From the NCBI GenBank assembly GCA_947451445.1, contig CANFZJ010000100.1, forward strand, positions 1-8,924: a DNA stretch of 8,924 nucleotides. The letters run 5' to 3'. Position numbers and translations under genes: made by a program. The notes beneath the pieces were generated by a model. The model worked only from the letters and a program-made list of their open reading frames with translations, was not told where the DNA came from and did no database searches. Below, in pieces: positions 1-7,956 of the stretch (positions are counted from its first letter, which is position 1; each line of letters starts with the position of its first letter). The DNA comes from Comamonadaceae bacterium. GTDB lineage: Bacteria; Pseudomonadota; Gammaproteobacteria; Burkholderiales; Burkholderiaceae_C.

Positions 1-60
1 GGTCAGCACGCCGACCAACCCCTGCCGGGCCGCTAACGGCCACTCTGCCAACGGCTTCAT
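1..60 (-). CDS. N-terminal fragment of a gene overlapping glpD, possibly a HAD-family hydrolase
   Basis: An ATG at 60-58 overlaps the TGA stop of glpD in an ATGA arrangement and opens a frame that stays open to the window edge (20 codons). The peptide starts MKPLAEWPLAARQG and ends LVGVLT. In HAD phosphatases, a hydrophobic strand of this kind (GVLT or GVFT) directly precedes the catalytic DxDxT, which here would lie just outside the window. The overlap implies translational coupling to glpD and therefore membership of the same transcript. The overlap and open frame are seen directly. The HAD assignment is inferred from a short N-terminus and from recollection that a HAD hydrolase often follows glpD in Comamonadaceae. 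No strong Shine-Dalgarno sequence is visible, which fits a coupled start. Confidence 0.5.
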   Translation of the reverse strand, partial: MKPLAEWPLAARQGLVGVLT

Positions 61-1649
61 TCTGGCAAGGTTAAATAGAGTTGCGCCAGGGCCAGGAAAT
101 CGTCGGCATGCGGATCCACGCCCGTCTCTTGGTGCAGGATGCCCGCCACGTCCCGTGCCAAAGATGCTGCCAGCTGCGCATCCAAAAACAACAGACGGCT
201 GCGCCGTGCCAGCACGTCTTCCACGGTGCGAGCGTATTCATAGCGGGCTGCAAACCGCACCATGCCCTCGGTCAAACCGCCCCCCAGGGAGCGGTCCGCG
301 CCTGGCATGGACTGCACGATGGGCTGTTCCGTGCCATAGGCCGGCAGGCCCGGCGCATCGCACATGGTGTGGTCGGATGCCGTTGGTCCAGCCCCCTGCA
401 AACGCAGGCGGGCCGTCACACTCGGCCCGCGCGGCTGCAGCAAGGCAGCGGCAAAGCATTTGTCGAGCACGTCCTCGGCCATCGCCCGGTAGGTAGTCCA
501 TTTGCCGCCAGTCACGGTGACCAGGCCACTCTTGCTGACCAGCACCGTGTGCTCACGGCTGATGCCTTTGGTGTTACCGCCATCATCGTCCTGCGGCTTG
601 ACCAGCGGGCGCAGGCCCACCCAGACACTTTTCACATCGGCACGGGTAGGCGCACGGCGGAGGTAACGGGCCGATTCGCGCAGGATGAACGCCACCTCCT
701 CCTTGAAGGGGCGCGGCTCGCGGTCCAGGTCATGCCGCGGGGTGTCGGTCGTACCCAAAATGACCTTGCCCAGCCACGGCACCGCAAACAACACCCGTCC
801 GTCAGCGGTTTTGGGCACCAACATGGCGTGGTTGCCGGGTAAAAAGTCGCGGTCCACCACGATATGCACACCCTGGCTGGGCGCCACCATGGGCTTGACC
901 GGGCGGTTCGTGGCTTCACCGTCTTGCTGGCGAAAATCATCCACCCACACACCCGTTGCATTCACGACGCAACGGGCCCGCAAAGTGAGCTTGGCACCGG
1001 TTTCACGGTCTTCGCAGTGGACTCCGGCGATCTTGCCGTCCTCGTGCAGCAGGCCGGTGGCCGCACAGTAGTTGGCCAGTACCGCGCCATGGGCCGCAGC
1101 TGTACGCGCCAGTGCCAATGCCAGGCGGGCATCGTCAAACTGACCATCCCAGTATTTGACGCCACCCTTGAGGCCCTGCGCCTGCACCGTAGGCAGGTAC
1201 TGCAAAGTCTTACGGCGGCTTAAAAACTCAGTAGCACCCAAGCCGGCCTTACCCGCCAGGGCGTCGTATATCTTCAGTCCGATGCCATAAAACGGGGTAT
1301 CCAGCAACTTATACGAAGGCATCACAAACGCCAGCGGTTGGGCCAGGTGCGGCGCGTTCTGCAACAACGTAGTGCGCTCGTGCAGCGCCTCACGCACCAG
1401 CGCAATATTGCCTTGCGCCAGGTAGCGCACGCCGCCGTGCACCAGTTTGGTAGCGCGTGACGAAGTGCCTTTGGCGAAGTCGTGCGATTCGACCAAGGCC
1501 ACGCTGAAGCCACGGGATGCGGCGTCCAGCGCCACCCCCAGGCCGGTCGCCCCGCCACCGATGACCAGCACATCAAAGCTGCTGGGCGTCGCCAATTGCG
1601 CCATCAGCGGGGCGCGCGATGTAGGTTGGGGTGAGGGTGGGAGCGTCAT
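57..1649 (-). CDS. glpD: Aerobic glycerol-3-phosphate dehydrogenase GlpD (FAD-dependent)
   Basis: This enzyme oxidises sn-glycerol-3-phosphate to dihydroxyacetone phosphate at the inner face of the cytoplasmic membrane and passes electrons to quinone. Numbering here is from the ATG at 1649 (530 residues, usual for the family). The FAD-binding Rossmann motif VIGGGATGLGVALD is at about 29-42, followed by the typical GTSSRATKLVHGGVRYL segment (61-77). GLRPLVKP is at 345-352 and the second family signature, GGKWTTYRAMA, at 382-392. A C-terminal alpha-helical domain (about 425-515) includes RYEYARTVEDVLARRSR. The start is uncertain. An in-frame GTG at 1664 would add five residues, another ATG lies at 1604, and none has a good ribosome binding site. 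The ATG at 1649 was chosen because it is an ATG with the usual short polar leader before the Rossmann fold. The gene lies after the terminator that follows glpV, so it depends on read-through or its own promoter. Its stop overlaps the next gene. Confidence 0.97.
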   Translation of the reverse strand: MTLPPSPQPTSRAPLMAQLATPSSFDVLVIGGGATGLGVALDAASRGFSVALVESHDFAKGTSSRATKLVHGGVRYLAQGNIALVREALHERTTLLQNAPHLAQPLAFVMPSYKLLDTPFYGIGLKIYDALAGKAGLGATEFLSRRKTLQYLPTVQAQGLKGGVKYWDGQFDDARLALALARTAAAHGAVLANYCAATGLLHEDGKIAGVHCEDRETGAKLTLRARCVVNATGVWVDDFRQQDGEATNRPVKPMVAPSQGVHIVVDRDFLPGNHAMLVPKTADGRVLFAVPWLGKVILGTTDTPRHDLDREPRPFKEEVAFILRESARYLRRAPTRADVKSVWVGLRPLVKPQDDDGGNTKGISREHTVLVSKSGLVTVTGGKWTTYRAMAEDVLDKCFAAALLQPRGPSVTARLRLQGAGPTASDHTMCDAPGLPAYGTEQPIVQSMPGADRSLGGGLTEGMVRFAARYEYARTVEDVLARRSRLLFLDAQLAASLARDVAGILHQETGVDPHADDFLALAQLYLTLPE

Positions 1650-1682
1650 AAACCAGGTTTTCACTCATCAAAAAAGCAACCC

Positions 1683-1698
1683 AGCACACAACGTGCCG
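1683..1698 (-). promoter_or_regulatory. Sigma-54-like -24/-12 sequence upstream of glpD (weak candidate)
   Basis: On the minus strand this stretch reads CGGCACGTTGTGTGCT. Compared with the sigma-54 consensus TGGCACG-N4-TTGCW, it keeps the GG and GC dinucleotides at exactly N10 spacing and all of GGCACG, with one mismatch in each element. Transcription would start near 1672, about 23 nt before the preferred glpD ATG. It sits just downstream of the terminator after glpV, where a separate glpD promoter would be useful. A chance match is quite possible, and no activator-binding site was recognised. Confidence 0.25.
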
Positions 1699-1705
1699 GA
1701 CACAT

Positions 1706-1739
1706 AAAAAAGGCCGCGTAGTCCTCAGTCCACGCGGCC
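1706..1739 (-). terminator. Rho-independent terminator after glpV
   Basis: On the minus strand a perfect 8-bp GC-rich stem, GGCCGCGT (1739-1732) and ACGCGGCC (1719-1712), encloses a 12-nt loop and is followed at once by six T residues (1711-1706). It lies about 30 bases beyond the glpV TAA stop and before glpD, so it should end or strongly reduce the glpSTPQUV transcript. On the plus strand the hairpin is not followed by a T-run, so it is directional. Confidence 0.88.
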
Positions 1740-1769
1740 AGACCAGCCTATGGCATTGTGCCCACAGAC

Positions 1770-3500
1770 TTAGCGCACCTTGCCATTTTTCCAGGCGTTC
1801 AGCAGCGTGTCATAGGCGATGGTTTCACCCTTTGGCTTTTCGTTGGCCAGCTTCTTCCAGGGCGCGCCCTTGTCGCTCAGGTACTTGTTAGGGTCACCCT
1901 TGGGGTTGAGCTTGGGGGCGCAATGCGCCATGCCAGCACGTTCCAAGCGGGCCATCACTTGGTCCATTTCTTCCGCCAGATTGTCCATCGCACCTTGCGG
2001 GGTTTTTTCACCCGTCACGGCCTGGGCCACGTTTTTCCACCACAGCTGGGCCAGCTTGGGGTAATCGGGCACGTTGGTACCGGTGGGCGTCCAGGCGACC
2101 CGGGCAGGGCTGCGGTAGAACTCGATCAGACCGCCGTACTTGCTGGCATTCTGCGTAAAGTAATCATGCCGAATGTCGCTGTCGCGGATGAAGGTCAGAC
2201 CGGTGATCGACTTCTTCAACGACACGGTTTTGCTGGTCACAAACTGGGCATAGAGCCAGGCTGCCGCCACTTTGTCAGCGTCATGGTCCTTGAAGAAGGT
2301 CCAGGAACCCACGTCCTGGTAGCCGTTTTGCATGCCAGGCTTCCAGTACGGGCCGTTCGGGCCTGGCGCCATACGCCACTTGGGCGTGCCATCGGCATTC
2401 ACCACGGGCAGGCCAGGCTTCACCATGTCGGCCGTGAAAGCGGTGTACCAGAAGATTTGCTGGGCAATCTGGCCCTGCGCAGGCACCGGACCGGACTCGC
2501 CAAAGGTCATGCCCATGGCTTCCTTGGGTGCGTACTTCTTCATCCAGTCGATGTACTTGGTCAACGCGTACACAGCAGGTGGCGAATTGGTCGCACCACC
2601 GCGCGACACGGACGCACCTACCGGCGTGCACTTGTCCGCACCCACGCGAATGCCCCATTCGTCCACGGGCATGCCATTAGGAATGCCCACATCGGCCGTA
2701 CCGGCCATGGACAGCCAGGCATCGGTGAAGCGCCAGCCCAAAGATGGATCTTTTTTGCCGTAGTCCATGTGGCCATAAATCGGCTTGCCGTCGATGTTCT
2801 TCACGTCCTCGCTAAAGAAAGCGGCGATGTCTTCGTAGGCGCTCCAGTTCAGCGGCACACCCAGGTCGTAGCCGTACTTCGCTTTGAACTTGTCCTTCAG
2901 GTCCTGGCGCGCGAACAGGTCGGCACGGAACCAGTACAGGTTGGCAAACTGCTGGTCGGGCAGTTGGTAGAGCTTTTTGTCGGGTGCAGTGGTAAAGCTG
3001 GTGCCGATGAAATCTTTCAGGTCCAGATCAGGGTCGGTGAATTCCTTGCCCGCACCCGCCATGTAGTCGGTCAAGGACAGAATCTTGCCGTAACGGTAGT
3101 GCGTGCCGATCAGGTCCGAATCGGAAATCCAACCGTCGTAAATCGACTTACCCGACTGCATGGAGGTTTGCAGCTTCTCAACCACATCGCCCTCTTGGAT
3201 CACGTCATGCTTGACCTTGATGCCGGTGATCTCCTCGAAGGCCTTGGCCAGCGTCTTCGACTCGTATTCATGCGTCGTCAGGGTTTCAGACACCACTGAA
3301 ATCTCTTTGACGCCCTTGGCCTGCAGTTTTTTGGCCGCGTCGATAAACCACTTCATCTCGGCCTGTTGCTTGTCTTTACTCAAGCTGGAAGGCTGAAATT
3401 CGCTGTCGATCCACTTTTTGGCTGCCGCCTCGTCGGCGAAAGTCTGGCCCGTCAGCGCGCATGCAGCGGCGATGGCCAGTACTGAATAACGTAACTTCAT
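1770..3500 (-). CDS. glpV: Glycerol ABC transporter periplasmic substrate-binding protein GlpV
   Basis: This is the extracellular family 1 solute-binding protein that captures glycerol in the periplasm and delivers it to GlpPQ. The start is the ATG at 3500 (576 residues), because AGGAGA sits six bases upstream; the in-frame ATG at 3515 overlaps that ribosome binding site and would spoil the signal peptide. The N-terminus is a Sec signal peptide: MKLR, a hydrophobic stretch at about 5-18, then a TFA-D cleavage site after residue 22. There is no convincing lipobox. At over 570 residues it is long for a sugar-binding protein, which is typical of GlpV, and it has a charged C-terminal extension from about 500. 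Two cysteines in the mature protein (about 291 and 527) could form a disulfide. It follows glpU with an 88-base gap containing a hairpin and is followed by a strong terminator, so it is the last gene of the transporter transcript. The glycerol specificity rests on operon context and family resemblance. Confidence 0.95.
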   Translation of the reverse strand: MKLRYSVLAIAAACALTGQTFADEAAAKKWIDSEFQPSSLSKDKQQAEMKWFIDAAKKLQAKGVKEISVVSETLTTHEYESKTLAKAFEEITGIKVKHDVIQEGDVVEKLQTSMQSGKSIYDGWISDSDLIGTHYRYGKILSLTDYMAGAGKEFTDPDLDLKDFIGTSFTTAPDKKLYQLPDQQFANLYWFRADLFARQDLKDKFKAKYGYDLGVPLNWSAYEDIAAFFSEDVKNIDGKPIYGHMDYGKKDPSLGWRFTDAWLSMAGTADVGIPNGMPVDEWGIRVGADKCTPVGASVSRGGATNSPPAVYALTKYIDWMKKYAPKEAMGMTFGESGPVPAQGQIAQQIFWYTAFTADMVKPGLPVVNADGTPKWRMAPGPNGPYWKPGMQNGYQDVGSWTFFKDHDADKVAAAWLYAQFVTSKTVSLKKSITGLTFIRDSDIRHDYFTQNASKYGGLIEFYRSPARVAWTPTGTNVPDYPKLAQLWWKNVAQAVTGEKTPQGAMDNLAEEMDQVMARLERAGMAHCAPKLNPKGDPNKYLSDKGAPWKKLANEKPKGETIAYDTLLNAWKNGKVR

Positions 3501-3506
3501 GTCTTG

Positions 3507-3512
3507 TCTCCT
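3507..3512 (-). promoter_or_regulatory. Ribosome binding site that fixes the glpV start
   Basis: AGGAGA on the minus strand lies six bases before the ATG at 3500. It overlaps the alternative in-frame ATG at 3515-3513, which therefore is unlikely to be used. The chosen start also gives a normal signal peptide. Confidence 0.85.
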
Positions 3513-3546
3513 CATTGGTCTGCACCCCCGTGGAACGAAAGGCTTG

Positions 3547-3572
3547 TCGGCTCTGGGGGATAGAAAAGCCGA
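3547..3572 (-). other. Intercistronic hairpin between glpU and glpV
   Basis: TCGGCT (3547-3552) and AGCCGA (3567-3572) form a perfect 6-bp inverted repeat with a 14-base loop in the gap between glpU and glpV. No T-run follows on the minus strand, so it does not look like an intrinsic terminator. A role in mRNA processing or in protecting the abundant binding-protein message is an inference. Confidence 0.45.
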
Positions 3573-3588
3573 ATCCTGAAAAAACCCT

Positions 3589-3897
3589 TCAGCCCTTGCG
3601 CATCACCAGCGCCAGCAGGGCCATCGACAGCACAAAACTGATCCAGATGGACGGGTCGCCATCCAGGCTGAACCACTCGGCAAACTTGCCGCTCAGGCCG
3701 ACAAAGGCCAAATTCACATAGGCTGCACTCAGCAGGCCAATGAACAAACGGTCACCACGGGTGGTGTCCATTGGCAAAAAGCCGCGCCGCAACGTGGTGG
3801 GCGACTTGATCTCCCACACCGTCATGCCTGCCAGCATCAACGCGATACAAATAAAAAACACCGCCACAGGCAGGGTCCAGGCCATCCACTCGAACAT
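3589..3897 (-). CDS. glpU: Small integral membrane protein GlpU of the glycerol ABC transporter (DUF2160-like)
   Basis: The product has 102 residues and three predicted membrane segments, at about 6-27, 50-68 and 83-99. The loop between the first two (about 28-49) is charged, and the C-terminus ends MRKG. It has no recognisable catalytic motif. A small membrane protein of this kind sits between the permease and binding-protein genes in glpSTPQUV operons, and its exact job is not established; an accessory subunit or assembly factor of the transporter is plausible. The start is an ATG at 3897 with AAAGG seven bases upstream (3905-3909). It is separated from glpQ by 67 bases holding a palindrome and from glpV by 88 bases. 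The gene family is assigned from size, topology and position. Confidence 0.88.
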   Translation of the reverse strand: MFEWMAWTLPVAVFFICIALMLAGMTVWEIKSPTTLRRGFLPMDTTRGDRLFIGLLSAAYVNLAFVGLSGKFAEWFSLDGDPSIWISFVLSMALLALVMRKG

Positions 3898-3918
3898 ATA
3901 AATACCTTTATTCAGTTG

Positions 3919-3955
3919 GGGACAGAGCTACGCACTACGTGCTTCGGTTTGTCCC
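3919..3955. repeat. Compound palindrome between glpQ and glpU, possibly a REP-like element
   Basis: Outer arms GGGACA (3919-3924) and TGTCCC (3950-3955) enclose an inner palindrome GCAC-TAC-GTGC (3932-3942). CTACG also occurs twice as a direct repeat (3928-3932 and 3935-3939), giving GTAG tetranucleotides on the minus strand. It fills most of the 67-base gap between the glpQ stop and the glpU start. It could be an intercistronic mRNA-stabilising structure or a dispersed palindromic repeat of the REP type. No second copy occurs in this window, so its repetitive nature is inference. Confidence 0.45.
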
Positions 3956-3964
3956 GCAAGGTTT

Positions 3965-4777
3965 TCAGACACGCCCCATCGCGAAACCCTTGGCGATGTA
4001 GTTGCGTACAAACCAGATCACGATGGCACCTGGAACAATCGTCAACACCCCTGCCGCCGCCAGCGTGGCCCAGTCCATGCCCGATGCCGACACCGTGCGC
4101 GTCATGGTGGCTACGATGGGCTTGGCATTCACACTGGTCAGCGTGCGGGCCAGCAGCAGCTCCACCCAGCTAAACATAAAGCAGAAGAACGCCGCCACAC
4201 CCACACCGGCCTTGATCAACGGTAAAAAGATGGTCAAAAAGAAGCGCGGAAAGGTGTAGCCATCGATGTACGCGGTCTCGTCAATCTCGCGCGGAATGCC
4301 GCTCATGAACCCTTCCAGAATCCACACCGCCAGCGGCACGCTGAACAGCAAATGCGCCAGGGCCACCGCCAAGTGCGTATCCATCAGATTCACCGTGGTG
4401 TAGAGCTGAAAGAAAGGCAGCAAGAACACCGCAGGCGGGGTCATCCGGTTGGTCAACAGCCAAAAGAACACATGCTTGTCACCTAAAAAGCTGTAGCGCG
4501 AAAACGCATACGCCGCAGGCAGGGACACGGTGAGCGTGATCAGCATGTTTATGCTGACGTAGATCAGGCTGTTGATGTAGCCCGAGTACCACGACGGGTC
4601 GGTCAAGATGGTGTGGTAGTTGTCCCAGGTGAAATGCTGGGGAAACAGCGAAAAGCTGGCCACAATTTCCTGATTGGTCTTGAACGACATGTTGACCATC
4701 CAGTAGATGGGCAACAGCGCAAAGACGATGTAGGCGAACAGAAAGAGCGTCCGCTTTTGAAATGGAGCCTTATTCAT
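3965..4777 (-). CDS. glpQ: Glycerol ABC transporter permease GlpQ (MalG-like)
   Basis: This is the second membrane-spanning subunit of the importer, 270 residues, with six predicted helices (roughly 10-31, 70-92, 104-125, 136-157, 187-208 and 240-260). The cytoplasmic coupling (EAA) loop is at 167-186: ETAYIDGYTFPRFF followed by LTIFLP, close to the EAA-G-I-LP pattern that docks on the ATPase. The C-terminus NYIAKGFAMGRV is typical of MalG-type permeases. The ATG at 4777 lies inside the end of glpP (8-base overlap) and has AAGGAAGG five bases upstream (4783-4790), so the two permeases should be translationally coupled and made in equal amounts. It is unrelated to E. coli GlpQ, a glycerophosphodiester phosphodiesterase. 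Glycerol as the substrate is inferred from the surrounding glp genes. Confidence 0.95.
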   Translation of the reverse strand: MNKAPFQKRTLFLFAYIVFALLPIYWMVNMSFKTNQEIVASFSLFPQHFTWDNYHTILTDPSWYSGYINSLIYVSINMLITLTVSLPAAYAFSRYSFLGDKHVFFWLLTNRMTPPAVFLLPFFQLYTTVNLMDTHLAVALAHLLFSVPLAVWILEGFMSGIPREIDETAYIDGYTFPRFFLTIFLPLIKAGVGVAAFFCFMFSWVELLLARTLTSVNAKPIVATMTRTVSASGMDWATLAAAGVLTIVPGAIVIWFVRNYIAKGFAMGRV

Positions 4778-5659
4778 GGCCGCCTTCCTTTTCTTGGGTA
4801 CCCACGCGCTGCATCCAGTTATAGAGGATGAAGCACAGCAGCAGGATGATGAGGAAATAAATCAGCGAGAAAGCAGCAGCCGGTCCCAGGTCAAACTGGC
4901 CCACCGCCTTTTGCGTCAAGAACTGCGACAAAAAGGTGGTCGCATTGCCCGGCCCGCCGCCGGTCAGCACAAACGGCTCGGTGTAGATCATGAAGCTGTC
5001 CATAAAGCGCAGCAGCACACCAATCATCAACACGCCACGCATCTTGGGCAGCTGGATGTAGCGGAACACGGCGAACTTGCTGGCCCCGTCAATCCGCGCC
5101 GCCTGGTAATAAGCGTCGGGAATGGAACGCAGCCCGGCGTAGCCCAGCAGCGCCACCAGCGGCGTCCAGTGCCACACGTCCATCACCAGCACCGTCAGCC
5201 AGGCATGCGTCGCGTTGCCGGTGTAGCTGTAGTCAATGCCCAGCCACTGCAGCGTAGCGCCCAGCAGCCCGATGTCAGAGCGGCCAAAAATCTGCCAGAT
5301 GGTGCCCACCACATTCCACGGGATCAGCAGCGACAGCGACACAATCACCAGCACCACCGACGCCTTCAAGCCCTCGGCAGGCATGGACAAGGCCAGCAAG
5401 ATGCCCAGTGGCAGCTCCACCGCCAGGACAGACAGCGAAAACACCAGTTGCCGCAACAGGGCCGCATGCAGCTCTTCGTCACGCATCACCGCGACAAACC
5501 ACTCGGTGCCGACAAACACCCGGCGCTCGGGCGAGATGATGTCCTGCACCGAATAGTTCACCACCGTCATCAGCGGAATGATGGCCGAAAACGCCACGCA
5601 GACCAGCACCGGCAGAATCAAGAACCAGGCCTTCTGGTTCACCGGCTTCGTCGTAGTGC

Positions 5660-5663
<4 letters not shown>
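4770..5663 (-). CDS. glpP: Glycerol ABC transporter permease GlpP (MalF-like)
   Basis: This is a membrane subunit of the glycerol importer, 297 residues, with six predicted helices (about 12-35, 71-93, 101-123, 153-176, 208-225 and 262-283). The coupling loop at 187-206 reads QAARIDGASKFAVF then RYIQLP, with Q in place of the usual first E of the EAA motif. FVLTGGGPGNATTFLS (231-246) is characteristic of MalF/UgpA-type permeases. The ATG at 5663 overlaps the glpT stop (ATGA), with GAGGAG about eight bases upstream inside the glpT coding end. It overlaps glpQ by eight bases at the other end. It should pair with GlpQ to form the translocation pore. Confidence 0.95.
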
Positions 5664-6729
<1,066 letters not shown>

Positions 6730-6730
<1 letters not shown>

Positions 6731-7803
6731 TACACAGCTCCCTGGCGTACCGGGGCCAGCAGCAAGCTGCCCTGGCCGTCAAACACATACGCCTGGGTGG
6801 CATGAAAGTACAAGGTCAACGCCGTCCCCAGTTCAAAATAATGCACGCCGGTCAACTGGGCAACCAGCTCACCCACCGAGGTAGCCACGTGCACAAAAGT
6901 GTCAGACCCCGAAATCTCGGCCAGCTCGACATGCCCTTGCAAAGCCACGTCGCCAGGACGCGCATGCACCCGCAGCGCACTGGCACGTAAACCGACGGTG
7001 AGCCCACCTGCCGCAGTTGCCGGCATGGCCAAGCCCAGCATCGGGCCAGACTGCAGCTGTACGCCCCCGGCCACCGTCTGACCGGTGATCAGGTTCATCG
7101 GTGGGTCGCTGAAAGCGCGTGCCACACGCAGAGACTTGGGTTGGTGGAACACCTCGGCCGTGGGGCCGTATTGCAGCAGTTCACCCGCGTCCATCACCGC
7201 CGTATAACCCCCCAGCAGCAGGGCCTCGCCCGGCTCGGTGGTGGCGTAAATAACGGTGGAGTCGCCTGCTGCAAACAGCGCGGTCAGTTCATCGCGCAGC
7301 TCTTCGCGCAGCTTGTAGTCCAGGTTCACCAGCGGCTCGTCCAGCAGCATCAGCGGGGCGGCCTTGGCCAGGGCCCGGGCCAGTGCCACGCGCTGCTGCT
7401 GACCGCCCGACAGCTCGGCCGGGTAGCGGTCCAGAAACATCTCAATGTGCAGCTTCTCGGCCAGCGCGCGCACCCGCTGGTCCATGTTCTTTTCGCCGCG
7501 CAGCTTCAGCGGCGAGGCAATGTTGTCGCGCACTTTGAGCGACGGGTAGTTGATGAACTGCTGGTAGACCATGGCCACGTTGCGTTCGCGCACCGGCTGA
7601 CCGGTCACATCCACGCCATCCACCAGGACACGGCCCTGGGTGGGCACATCCAGCCCGGCCATCACGCGCATCAGGCTGGTTTTACCGGCCTGGGTCGCCC
7701 CCAGCAGCACGGTCACAGCGCCAGGCTGGGGTGCCAGCCCCATGCTGTACAACCAGGTGGCTGCACCCACCTTTTTTTGGATGCCTTCCAGAGTCAACTG
7801 CAT
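6730..7803 (-). CDS. glpS: Glycerol ABC transporter ATP-binding protein GlpS, with altered Walker A and H-loop
   Basis: This MalK-type ATPase of 357 residues is the first gene of the transporter operon. The signature LSGGQQQR (131-138) is canonical, and Walker B is LMLLDEP with D155 and E156. Walker A reads GATQAGKT (35-42), so the third conserved position has Q38 where glycrine is expected in GxxGxGKT. The switch region reads IYATTEPGEA (185-194), with T189 in place of the histidine of the usual THD. The C-terminal domain has GLRAS (271-275) where MalK-like proteins have GxRPE. The ATG at 7803 has AGAGG six bases upstream. Transcription starts in the AT-rich region shared with glpR. The kept signature together with changed Walker A and H-loop is complementary to GlpT, which suggests an obligate GlpS-GlpT heterodimer. 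Confidence 0.95.
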
Positions 7804-7809
7804 GGGTTG

Positions 7810-7814
7810 CCTCT
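7810..7814 (-). promoter_or_regulatory. Ribosome binding site of glpS
   Basis: AGAGG on the minus strand lies six bases before the ATG at 7803 and supports that start. Confidence 0.7.
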
Positions 7815-7835
7815 GTGGAGAGAGTGGATCAATTG

Positions 7836-7917
7836 TTTTCGCATTTGATTATTGTTGTTCGTTTTGTTTTCTTTTTTATCGGTGATAACCCTAAAAAGGT
7901 TCTTTATTTTTCGTTTT
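7836..7917. promoter_or_regulatory. Divergent glpS-glpR control region with phased TTCG repeats (candidate GlpR operators)
   Basis: The 153-base gap between the divergent starts is far richer in AT than the coding DNA and very pyrimidine-rich on the plus strand. Similar direct repeats occur at TTTTCGCATTT (7836-7846), TGTTCGTTTTG (7856-7866) and TTTTCGTTTTA (7908-7918), plus a near match TTTTCT (7867-7872). The C of each TTCG core falls at 7840, 7860 and 7912, that is 20 and 52 bases apart, close to two and five helical turns. DeoR-family regulators commonly bind several phased repeats, so these are plausible GlpR operators controlling both directions. No clear -35/-10 pair could be assigned on either strand. 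Confidence 0.5.
7876..7888. promoter_or_regulatory. Short palindrome in the glpS-glpR intergenic region
   Basis: TTATC-GGT-GATAA is a perfect 5-bp inverted repeat with a 3-base centre, placed roughly midway between the two starts. It could be a separate regulator site or part of the GlpR operator; the protein that would bind it is unknown. Confidence 0.35.
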
Positions 7918-7956
7918 ACAGTCGCTTCCACGACAGCCACCTCCCAAAAGAACAAT

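Noticed and set aside
1573..1668. A 31-codon minus-strand open frame starting ATG at 1668 (MSENLVYDAPT...) that overlaps the glpD start in another frame.
   Set aside because: It has a weak ribosome binding site, is short and resembles nothing recognised. A leader peptide coupled to glpD cannot be excluded but has no support beyond position.
1758..3299. A 513-codon open frame on the plus strand opposite glpV.
   Set aside because: It is the antisense shadow of a clear binding-protein gene in GC-rich DNA. The product has no recognisable domain, and no credible ribosome binding site or promoter was seen.
3458..3500. GlpV as a lipoprotein, because of a cysteine at residue 14 of the signal region.
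   Set aside because: The residues before it (AAA) do not form a good lipobox, the leader would be too short, and a better Sec cleavage site (TFA-D) follows at residue 22.
7771..7777. A run of seven A residues near the start of glpS (coding strand) as a slippage or phase-variation tract.
   Set aside because: Seven is short for phase variation, it encodes ordinary Gln-Lys-Lys codons, and the frame is intact with no useful alternative frame.
7887..7901. AACC-CTAAAAA-GGTT stem-loop followed by a T-rich stretch as a terminator.
   Set aside because: The stem is only four base pairs, and it lies in a divergent promoter region where no upstream plus-strand gene would need terminating.
7852..7956. 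An in-frame N-terminal extension of glpR starting at 7852.
   Set aside because: It runs through the AT-rich control region and would add 35 residues, partly hydrophobic, absent from GlpR proteins. The ATG at 7957 gives the normal family N-terminus.
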